A DNA stretch of 33,260 bases, taken from Bacteroidia bacterium. Its GTDB lineage: Bacteria; Bacteroidota; Bacteroidia; JANWJV01. The stretch lies in contig JANWJV010000008.1 in the NCBI GenBank assembly GCA_025451785.1, forward strand, positions 1 through 33,260, in the 5' to 3' direction. Shown in pieces: positions 26,284 through 33,260 of this stretch. How positions within the stretch are numbered: the first letter of the stretch is position 1; each line of letters opens with the position of its first letter. The notes beneath the pieces are model-generated. The model ran no database searches and was not told the DNA's origin. It was given only the letters and a program-made list of their open reading frames with translations. Position numbers and translations under genes: made by a program.

Positions 26284-27195
26284 ATGCAATTACTAAAGAA
26301 ACTCTGCTCCATACAAGCACCTTCGGGGAATGAGGTCCTCATGAAGGATTTCCTCCTTAATTACATCGAAAAGAACTCACCGAAATGGAAGGTACAGCCG
26401 GTGATCTTCAGCGGCGAGCATTTCCAGGACTGCATCGTGCTGGTGTTCGGCAAACCCCGCACCGCGCTTTTCGCCCATATCGATTCCATTGGCTTCACCG
26501 CACGATATGGCAAGCAACTGATCAAGATCGGCGGCCCCAGGACCGACAAGAAATATACCCTTGTAGGGCAGGACAGCAAAGGTAAGATCGAATGCAGCCT
26601 TCAGAAAGATAAAAAGGACAACCTTACTTATAAGTTCAAGCGGGAGATATTCCGCGGCACCATGCTCACCTTTAAACCCGACTGGAGAGAGAGCAAGGAC
26701 TATGTGCAATGCTGTTACATGGACAACCGCCTGGGCGTGTGGAACGCTTTGCAGGTAGCAGAGACCCTCACTGATGGTATTATTGCTTTTTCCTGCTGGG
26801 AAGAAGTGGGCGGAGGAAGCGTTGAATACCTGTCGCGCTTCATCTACGAGACCTATCGAGTAAAGCAGGCGCTCATTTCCGACATCACCTGGGTGACCGA
26901 GGGGGTACAGCACGGCAAAGGTGTGGCTATTTCATTACGTGATTCGGGACTTCCACGCAGAAGCTATGTGAACCGTATAGTAGAGATCGCGAAAAAGAGT
27001 AAGATCCCCTTCCAGCTGGAGGTAGAAGCTACCGGTGGAAGCGACGGAAATGTGCTACAGCGCTCCCCCTACCCTTTCGACTGGTGTTTTGTGGGCGCTC
27101 CCGAAGATGGCGTTCATTCGCCTGACGAGAAGGTGCACAAGGCAGATATTAAGTCAATGACCGACCTTTATAGAGTTTTAATGAAGGAACTATAA
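26284..27195 (+). CDS. M42 family metallopeptidase (glutamyl aminopeptidase/endoglucanase-like)
   Basis: [76 protein letters not shown]. Confidence 0.88.
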   Translation: MQLLKKLCSIQAPSGNEVLMKDFLLNYIEKNSPKWKVQPVIFSGEHFQDCIVLVFGKPRTALFAHIDSIGFTARYGKQLIKIGGPRTDKKYTLVGQDSKGKIECSLQKDKKDNLTYKFKREIFRGTMLTFKPDWRESKDYVQCCYMDNRLGVWNALQVAETLTDGIIAFSCWEEVGGGSVEYLSRFIYETYRVKQALISDITWVTEGVQHGKGVAISLRDSGLPRRSYVNRIVEIAKKSKIPFQLEVEATGGSDGNVLQRSPYPFDWCFVGAPEDGVHSPDEKVHKADIKSMTDLYRVLMKEL

Positions 27196-27202
27196 TACGC
27201 CA

Positions 27203-27661
27203 ATGAAAATACTTAAACTTTTCCTCGCGCTGTTTTTGATCTCCTCACTTACTTCATGCATTGTGCAAAGACCTCAATATTCAAGGATTGAAAAAGTGCT
27301 GATGCTTCAAACCGGCATGACCAAGAAAGAAGTATCAGAGCTATTGGGCATTCCTCCTTACGACATCAAGTCGATAACTGAATCAGAAGAGATCTATATC
27401 TACAAATACCGCGTTACCGACCGCAAGGCGGTACCATTTGTAGTGAGGGAGAACAACGGGATGAAGGTACGTGGAAAATACGTGGACCTTTTTGTGAACT
27501 ATTCAAAGGACGGCAAAGTAACGAAGATCGAATCCTGTACGGAGTGCGGTGAGACGAAAGAGATAGAAACGAAGATCGACATCAACAAGATCATTACCCT
27601 CATTACGGTAACGGCTCCTGCCCTGCTTATTTACCTGGGCCTTCAAAACCCTTCTCAGTAA
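27203..27661 (+). CDS. Lipoprotein with SmpA/OmlA (BamE)-like domain
   Basis: Lipobox-like LISSLTSC; IEKVLMLQTGMTKKEVSELLGIP; charge-rich C-terminal region then a hydrophobic segment. Confidence 0.7.
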   Translation: MKILKLFLALFLISSLTSCIVQRPQYSRIEKVLMLQTGMTKKEVSELLGIPPYDIKSITESEEIYIYKYRVTDRKAVPFVVRENNGMKVRGKYVDLFVNYSKDGKVTKIESCTECGETKEIETKIDINKIITLITVTAPALLIYLGLQNPSQ

Positions 27662-29030
27662 TAAGCCATATGAGCGCTGCCATGGCCGCGCCTCCCAGTT
27701 CAAGCTCGCGCTTGTTCACTTTATCGAACGTGTCGTTAACGGTATGATGAACATCGAAATAGCGTTGTGAGTCGGGCTGCAACCCGAACACAGGTGTTCC
27801 CTGTTTATACAGTTCTTCAATGTCGGCACCTCCGCCGCCGCGGTGCAGGTCATCGGCAAAATAGGGGCTGAACTGTTTTTTCCAGCTTAAGAATACGAGT
27901 TCTTGTTTTTCCATTCCTTTTGGAAAGGTGCAGCCGAAACCGCGGGGTGTAAAGCCACCGGCGTCAGATTCTATCGCCGCAATGTGCTTCTCCTTGTTCT
28001 TCGCCGCCAGCTCGGCGTATTTGTCGCCTCCCCTGCCCCCGTTCTCTTCGTTCATAAAGGCAACCGCACGGATGGTCCTCTTGGGCCTGATGCCGAGCGC
28101 TTTGAAGATGCGGATCACTTCGATGCTTTGAACAATGCCCGCCCCGTCGTCGTGAGCGCCATCGCCATTGTCCCATGAATCGAGGTGGCCGCCCACCACG
28201 ATGATCTCTTCGGGTCTTTCGCTTCCCCGGATCTCGGCCACCACGTTATGCGACCTTTCGTCGGGCAGCATTTTGCAGCTCATCTTGAAAAAGAACTTTG
28301 ACTCAGGATATTTTTTCAGTTTTTCACTAAGGAAATCAGCATCGTTGGTACTGATGGCGCAAGCGGGGATCTTAGGGAAAGTATCGTTATAGATCGTAAC
28401 TCCGGTATGAGGGGCGTCTTCTTTGATAAGGCTCATGGATCGAACCACCACTCCTACGGCTCCGTATTTAGCCGCTATGGAAGGGCCCCCAACCCGCTGC
28501 ATTACCGCTCCTCCATACGCATGAAAAGTAGCGATACGCGAGGGATCCATCGGGCGGTTGAAGAAAACGATCTTGCCTTGTATCTTACTTTTGCCCAATT
28601 TTTCCAACTCCGAAAATTCCTTTACTTCTACTATTCCGGCACTCAGTCCTGCCGTTGGAGTAGCTACCGAATTTCCAAGAGCACAAATAGCCAAAGCCTT
28701 GCGCTCAGCCGCAGGTCCCATGAAACGGGCGATCTCTTTTTCTCCTCGTACCCAATGCGGCACCATGCATTCCTGCAGGAACACGGTATCGGCACCCGCA
28801 GCGATCATCGCCTTTTTGGTCCACTCCACCGCTTTGGCAGCGCCGGGCGACCCGGCAAGCCTTCCGCCAATACCATTGGCAAGCTGATCGAGGTTGGAAT
28901 AGCTCCGACCGTTGGTTAATGCTTCAGTAAATATTTTACGGATGACTACTGAGTCGCTCTGGGAGAAGGAAGAAAGACTCTGTGTGAGTATGAGTGTGAG
29001 CGCGAGGAAATTCCGGGAACCTTTTTTCAT
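27627..29030 (-). CDS. Secreted M28 family zinc peptidase
   Basis: Signal peptide; GGHLDSWDNGDGAHDDGAGIVQSIEVIR, AFMNEENGGRGGDKYAE, HHTVNDTFDKV. Confidence 0.92.
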   Translation of the reverse strand: MKKGSRNFLALTLILTQSLSSFSQSDSVVIRKIFTEALTNGRSYSNLDQLANGIGGRLAGSPGAAKAVEWTKKAMIAAGADTVFLQECMVPHWVRGEKEIARFMGPAAERKALAICALGNSVATPTAGLSAGIVEVKEFSELEKLGKSKIQGKIVFFNRPMDPSRIATFHAYGGAVMQRVGGPSIAAKYGAVGVVVRSMSLIKEDAPHTGVTIYNDTFPKIPACAISTNDADFLSEKLKKYPESKFFFKMSCKMLPDERSHNVVAEIRGSERPEEIIVVGGHLDSWDNGDGAHDDGAGIVQSIEVIRIFKALGIRPKRTIRAVAFMNEENGGRGGDKYAELAAKNKEKHIAAIESDAGGFTPRGFGCTFPKGMEKQELVFLSWKKQFSPYFADDLHRGGGGADIEELYKQGTPVFGLQPDSQRYFDVHHTVNDTFDKVNKRELELGGAAMAALIWLITEKGFEGPGK

Positions 29031-29039
29031 CTTGATCTT

Positions 29040-29333
29040 TTATCTGAATACCACCTCATCTATCACCTCGGTACCCGCCTCTTCGTTGAGCATGCCCAAT
29101 ATTTTTGTCTTGGAATACGATAGCTCGTCGCGCAGAACTGAGGAATCTAATTTTACATAAAGTTTTCGGCGGCTAATATACATGTCTTTGGTGTGTTTGG
29201 CTATCATTTTACCTACCACCTTTTCCCATGAACTTATAAGTCGCACTTCGTTCATGCGCCCGTCGAGCTTATAGACTTTCAACAGTTCCCCTATCACCTC
29301 CTTAAGGCTTTGCTCGTTGTTCTTTCGTTTCAT
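29040..29333 (-). CDS. DUF721 (DciA-like) domain protein
   Basis: 97 aa; SLKEVIGELLKVYKLDGRMNEVRLISSWEKVVGKMIAKHTKDMYISRRKLYVKLDSSVLRDELSYSKTKIL; overlaps recF by ATGA. Confidence 0.85.
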   Translation of the reverse strand: MKRKNNEQSLKEVIGELLKVYKLDGRMNEVRLISSWEKVVGKMIAKHTKDMYISRRKLYVKLDSSVLRDELSYSKTKILGMLNEEAGTEVIDEVVFR

Positions 29334-30436
29334 TTGCTCTCGATTCCTCCCTTCTTTATCCTGAACATCTTAAAGTCAGCACCCGAACGCTTGAACAGTT
29401 TGGGGATCCTGTCGTCATGTGTATCGGTAATGAATATTTGCCCGAAGCTTTCGCCGCTTACAATGGCCATAAGCTCTTTTGCACGGGTGTCATCCAGCTT
29501 ATCGTAAATATCATCGAGCAGCAGGATGGGCTTCATCTTTTTTATCTTTTTAATGAAATCGTATTGCGCCAGTTTCAGCGCGATGAGATAGGATTTCTGC
29601 TGGCCCTGTGAGCCGAACTTTTTTACAGGATATCCGCCAATGCCAAATTCCAGGTCATCTTTATGAATACCTGTGGTGGTATATTGCATAGCCCTGTCGC
29701 GCGAAACAGAAGCTTCCAGCACTTTCGCAAAGTCGTTGTCGAGCAACTGCGACTGGTAGCTTAGCTTCACTTTTTCCTTGCCGCCCGATATAAGTTCATA
29801 GTGTTTCTGAAAAATGGGAATGAACTGCTTTACAAAAGCGGCCCTCTTTTCATAAATGGCATTACCAGGCTCCACCAACTGGGCATCCCATATTTCGAGG
29901 GAGGCCTTGTCGAAACGGCGGCTGTCGGCAAACTGCTTGAGCAGGGCATTGCGCTGCGAAAGGGCTTTGTTATATTTTATTAGATCATCGAGGTAATGCT
30001 TGTCGAACTGGGCGATGACCGTATCCATGAACCTGCGGCGAGTCTCGCTGCCTTCGGTGATCAGCTCGCTGTCGGCGGGCGATACCATTACAAGGGGAAA
30101 TAGCCCAATATGGTCTGCCAGGCGGCTGTATTCTTTTTTGTTGCGCTTGAACTGCTTCTTTTGGTTGCGTTTCAGGCCACAATACACTTCCTCTTCCTTA
30201 CCCTCCTCATCCACAAATGTACCCTGGATAACAAAAAAAGGAGCCTCATGGAGGATATTCTGGCTATCGATAGGATTGAAAAAGCTCTTGCAGAAGGAAA
30301 GGTAGTGGATGGCATCCAGCAGGTTGGTCTTCCCCTCGCCATTATTGCCGGTAAAACAGTTTACCTGGTCAGAAAAGGCCATTTCTGCCGACTCATAATT
30401 CTTAAAATTCACCAGGGAGAGCTTGCTGAGAAACAT
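29330..30436 (-). CDS. recF: DNA replication/repair protein RecF
   Basis: LVNFKNYESAEMAFSDQVNCFTGNNGEGKTNLLDAIHYLSFCKSF, LLDDIYDKLDDTRAKEL, FITDTHDDRI. Confidence 0.97.
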   Translation of the reverse strand: MFLSKLSLVNFKNYESAEMAFSDQVNCFTGNNGEGKTNLLDAIHYLSFCKSFFNPIDSQNILHEAPFFVIQGTFVDEEGKEEEVYCGLKRNQKKQFKRNKKEYSRLADHIGLFPLVMVSPADSELITEGSETRRRFMDTVIAQFDKHYLDDLIKYNKALSQRNALLKQFADSRRFDKASLEIWDAQLVEPGNAIYEKRAAFVKQFIPIFQKHYELISGGKEKVKLSYQSQLLDNDFAKVLEASVSRDRAMQYTTTGIHKDDLEFGIGGYPVKKFGSQGQQKSYLIALKLAQYDFIKKIKKMKPILLLDDIYDKLDDTRAKELMAIVSGESFGQIFITDTHDDRIPKLFKRSGADFKMFRIKKGGIESK

Positions 30437-30509
30437 CGGTTAAAAATAGCGCTTTTCCGCAAGGGGGCTGATAAAAAGGATTTAAATTACGGGAATTCCA
30501 AAAAAATCT

Positions 30510-30517
30510 TATTTTTG
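30510..30517 (+). promoter_or_regulatory. Predicted -7 element TATTTTTG upstream of TPR gene/ribH
   Basis: TATTTTTGCGCTCC 19 nt before the ATG at 30536; no clear -33 TTTG. Confidence 0.45.
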
Positions 30518-30535
30518 CGCTCCAATTAATTTAAA

Positions 30536-31219
30536 ATGGCTGAAGACAAAAAAGAAGAGACCATTGTTGACGTAGGAGGCGCTTACAACCGATTTGAGCA
30601 GTTCCTTGAAGATAACAAAAAAAGTCTTTCCATTGTTTTTATTGCGATCATAGTAGTGGTTGGCGGCTGGTTCGGTTATAAGAAGTTTTACCTTGCCGAC
30701 CTGGAAGCTTCTGCGCAAACAGCCCTTTATAAAGCAGAAAAATACTTCCTTATGGACTCCCTCGACCTTGCCATTAACGGGCAGGGCGAAGTACTGGGCC
30801 TTGAGCAGATCGTAAATGATTATGGCCTGGCCCCTTCGGGCAACCTTGCCGAATATTACCTGGGCATGTGTTACCTTAAGAAAGGCGAGTTCGAAAAGGC
30901 CATTGAGCATTTGAGCGAGTTCGATTGCACCGACCAGATCATTGGACCTGTAGCTACAGGCGCCATTGGAGACGCTCATCTGGAGCTTGGCCGTACCGAT
31001 GAAGCCATTACCTTTTACATGAAAGCGGCAGGCATGAACAACAACAAGTTCACCTCACCTGTGTTCCTGAAAAAAGCGGGACATGCCTATGAGAGCAAGG
31101 GCAGTTACAAAGATGCCATTGGTATCTACGAGAAGATCCAAAGCGAGTATTCCGAAAGCCAGGAAGGCCGCGACATGGACAAGTACATTGCCCGCGCAAA
31201 GGCAATGGCCGGCATCTAA
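30536..31219 (+). CDS. TPR-containing membrane-anchored protein (YfgM-like)
   Basis: NRFEQFLEDNKKSLSIVFIAIIVVVGGWFGYKKFY followed by TPR-like helices. Confidence 0.82.
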   Translation: MAEDKKEETIVDVGGAYNRFEQFLEDNKKSLSIVFIAIIVVVGGWFGYKKFYLADLEASAQTALYKAEKYFLMDSLDLAINGQGEVLGLEQIVNDYGLAPSGNLAEYYLGMCYLKKGEFEKAIEHLSEFDCTDQIIGPVATGAIGDAHLELGRTDEAITFYMKAAGMNNNKFTSPVFLKKAGHAYESKGSYKDAIGIYEKIQSEYSESQEGRDMDKYIARAKAMAGI

Positions 31220-31245
31220 GACATTTCTTCTTTTTATCATCGCTC

Positions 31246-31728
31246 ATGTCAAGTTCTCTCAAGAACCTATCCTCTTACGGAAGCACTCTTCCTAACGCGA
31301 AAAAGTTTCGTTTCGGTATTGTTGTTTCCGAATGGAACAGCGCTATTACGGAGGCTATGTACGAGGGAGCTATTGAAATACTTAGCAAGGCTGGCGCTGA
31401 TAAGAAGAACATAACAAGGATCACCGTTCCGGGCAGCTTTGAGCTTACCAGGGGCGCGCAGCTGCTCGCCTCAGCTAAGAAAAAACCCGATGCTATCATC
31501 TGCATTGGCTGCGTGATCAAAGGAGAAACACCTCATTTCGATTTCATTTGCCAGGCGGTAGCTTATGGTCTTACCCAAACAGGCCTGATGTATGAACTGC
31601 CGGTCATCTTCGGAGTATTAACCACCAATACCCTTGAGCAGGCACAGGCCCGCAGCGGCGGCAAGCACGGCAATAAAGGTGTGGAAGCTGCGGTTACCGC
31701 GCTTCGCATGGCAGCACTTAAAGCTTAG
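31246..31728 (+). CDS. ribH: 6,7-dimethyl-8-ribityllumazine synthase
   Basis: FGIVVSEWNSAITEAMYEGAIE, VPGSFELTRGAQLLA, DAIICIGCVIKGETPHFDFICQAVAYGL, GVLTTNTLEQAQARSGGKHGNKGVEAA. Confidence 0.97.
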   Translation: MSSSLKNLSSYGSTLPNAKKFRFGIVVSEWNSAITEAMYEGAIEILSKAGADKKNITRITVPGSFELTRGAQLLASAKKKPDAIICIGCVIKGETPHFDFICQAVAYGLTQTGLMYELPVIFGVLTTNTLEQAQARSGGKHGNKGVEAAVTALRMAALKA

Positions 31729-32063
31729 AGAATTCCTTTCGAAGAGCGAATGCGCTTGTAGTAGAACCAGGCTACACTTATCATCCCAGCCACGAAGGGA
31801 AATCCCGCATAGTCCTTCAGTTCCACATGTCCCACAAACTCGCATACCATCCAGTAGGCGTTTGCGGTGATCCAGAAACAGATGGCCAGGTTGATAAAGA
31901 ACTCGTCCTCCTCACGTGTCACAAAGGTGATGATGATGGCCACCAGCATGGTGGGCACTATCATGATAACGCCAAGTACTTTCCACTCCAGCATCCAGCA
32001 GGTATCTTTCAGGAGCCATAAGGGAATGTGAAGGTTCTCGTAGTGGCGTATGCGGTCGGACAT
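31725..32063 (-). CDS. Small conserved membrane protein
   Basis: 112 aa with about 3 hydrophobic segments; stop codon overlaps the ribH stop. Confidence 0.7.
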   Translation of the reverse strand: MSDRIRHYENLHIPLWLLKDTCWMLEWKVLGVIMIVPTMLVAIIITFVTREEDEFFINLAICFWITANAYWMVCEFVGHVELKDYAGFPFVAGMISVAWFYYKRIRSSKGIL

Positions 32064-32078
32064 GAGGTAAGTTTTTTG

Positions 32079-32152
32079 TGACCCCGGCGCGATTCGAACG
32101 CACGACCTACTGCTTAGAAGGCAGTTGCTCTATCCAGCTGAGCTACGGGGCC
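32079..32152 (-). tRNA. tRNA-Arg (TCT)
   Basis: GGCCCCG TA GCTC AGCTGGATA GAGC A ACTGC CTTCTAA GCAGT AGGTC GTGCG TTCGAAT CGCGC CGGGGTC A. Confidence 0.95.
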
Positions 32153-32207
32153 GGGCCATTAAAAATATGGGTTCGCCTTCGCTCCTTCAGAGCTTCGGCG
32201 AACGAAG

Positions 32208-32282
32208 TCGGGGTGGCAAGATTCGAACTTGCGACCTCATGGTCCCAAACCATGCGCGATAACCAGGCTACGCTACACCCCG
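32208..32282 (-). tRNA. tRNA-Pro (TGG)
   Basis: CGGGGTG...CATGG TTTGGGA CCATG...TTCGAAT...CACCCCG A. Confidence 0.95.
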
Positions 32283-32287
32283 TTAAG

Positions 32288-32315
32288 AAAAAAGCCATTT
32301 CCAAAGAAATGGCTT
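32288..32315 (-). terminator. Perfect 10-bp hairpin plus T6: intrinsic terminator of the DUF4142 gene or tRNA-Pro leader hairpin
   Basis: Minus strand AAGCCATTTC TTTG GAAATGGCTT TTTT, ending about 6 nt before tRNA-Pro. Confidence 0.7.
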
Positions 32316-32341
32316 GCAAAAGTAAACAAAAAAGGTAATAA

Positions 32342-32977
32342 CTACTGTCGTGTGGCTCCTGGCCTGTTGGTTTTCTCCATTTTTCGCTCCCGGTCATACT
32401 CACGCGCCAATGCGGCATCCCTGTCCTTCATCTCGTCCTTGAGCTGCTGTGCCATTTCAAGGTGCGACCTTAAAGCGGGCAATGTACGTGCGGCCAGGGC
32501 CCTGATATCGGCATCTTCACAATTGCGTGAAGCCCTGTCGAACTTATCCACTACACGGCGGTGGTCTTTCACCATTTGCCGAATGAAAACCTTGTCGAAC
32601 TCCCCGATCCTCTCTTCGTCCCAATCATCGGTTATGTCCTTTACATCGGGCATAGCGTCGAGATCGGCCGGTACGCTGATCCCTTTTTCGTCTGCAAGGG
32701 CCTTTAGCTCTTCAGTAACTTTGCTGTGCTCCCGAGCTATTTGCGCCGCGAAGTCTTTTGCTTTTTGTGTCATCGCGTGGTTGCGCGCATAGCTCGCCAG
32801 TTCCACTTCCACCTGTGCGTCGTGGGTAGCCTCCACCATAAATTTTGAGTCTGTGTCGGAGATATTTCTCATCTCGTTGATGTCCTTTGCAGCTTCTATT
32901 CCGGCATTCCGGTCGTTTCGGCAGGATGCCAGGAGAAGCACCAGAGAAAGGCAAAGCATATTGGTCGTTGTTTTCAT
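32342..32977 (-). CDS. DUF4142-type lipoprotein
   Basis: Lipobox LVLLLASC; SDTDSKFMVEATHDAQVEVELASYARNHAMTQKAKDFAAQIAREHSKVTEELKALADEKG; start MKTTTNM. Confidence 0.88.
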   Translation of the reverse strand: MKTTTNMLCLSLVLLLASCRNDRNAGIEAAKDINEMRNISDTDSKFMVEATHDAQVEVELASYARNHAMTQKAKDFAAQIAREHSKVTEELKALADEKGISVPADLDAMPDVKDITDDWDEERIGEFDKVFIRQMVKDHRRVVDKFDRASRNCEDADIRALAARTLPALRSHLEMAQQLKDEMKDRDAALAREYDRERKMEKTNRPGATRQ

Positions 32978-33145
32978 TGTTCGTGTTTTTGGTCCAATGA
33001 CAGGTTTCAAAAGCCATGCAAGGGCCGCAATTCATTGAAAGGGAGCAAAAGCGACGAACAACTGTGGAATTAGTAGCGCGGCTTGGGTAGCGGAATGGAT
33101 AGGCTCCGGCCCTCTCTAATTATTTCAGGATTTTAAATCTTTTTT

Positions 33146-33153
33146 TACCTTTG
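33146..33153 (+). promoter_or_regulatory. Predicted -7 element TACCTTTG for tRNA-Ser
   Basis: TAnnTTTG match 17 nt upstream of the tRNA-Ser 5' end. Confidence 0.5.
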
Positions 33154-33170
33154 GCATCCTTTTGATTTTC

Positions 33171-33259
33171 GGAGAGATGCCTGAGTGGCCGATAGGGACA
33201 GTTTGCTAAACTGTTGTACCGGGAAACTGGTACCGAGGGTTCGAATCCCTCTCTCTCCG
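33171..33259 (+). tRNA. tRNA-Ser (GCT)
   Basis: GGAGAGA ... ACAGTTTGCTAAACTGT anticodon arm, long variable arm (GTACCGGGAAACTGGTAC), GGTTCGAATCC, TCTCTCC. Confidence 0.96.
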
Positions 33260-33260
33260 C

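Noticed and set aside
32143-32418. 91-aa minus-strand ORF over tRNA-Pro and the DUF4142 3' end
   Set aside because: Reads through a tRNA gene (MVWDHEVASSNLATPTS is the tRNA translated); not a protein gene
1-33260. Prophage, transposon or defence island
   Set aside because: No integrase, transposase, terminase, restriction or CRISPR genes seen; gene content is housekeeping plus secreted proteins

Overview
Chromosomal window from a Bacteroidota-type genome. This call rests on T9SS sorting domains, Ala-Gln signal-peptide junctions, TAnnTTTG promoter elements and the lack of obvious Shine-Dalgarno sequences. Housekeeping genes include dnaA, a low-MW protein phosphatase, an RsmI-like methyltransferase, dapA, ligA, prmC, ribD, recF with a DUF721/DciA-like gene, ribH, and three tRNAs (Arg-TCT, Pro-TGG, Ser-GCT). 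There are three SpoIIE-type phosphatases with different sensory N-termini and several secreted or T9SS-exported proteins. The most unusual region is about 1633-7131 (minus strand). It looks like one tightly packed operon with a good consensus promoter: a T9SS-sorted protein, then a collagen-like protein (70 uninterrupted Gly-X-Y triplets plus a C1q/tail-fibre-like head), then seven small secreted paralogs in two subfamilies sharing VPAxKVWKIE and a C-terminal ...E(F/Y)xxVP, then one divergent member. I suggest it encodes a multi-subunit surface or extracellular structure. Function is inferred only. No CRISPR, IS element or prophage was seen.
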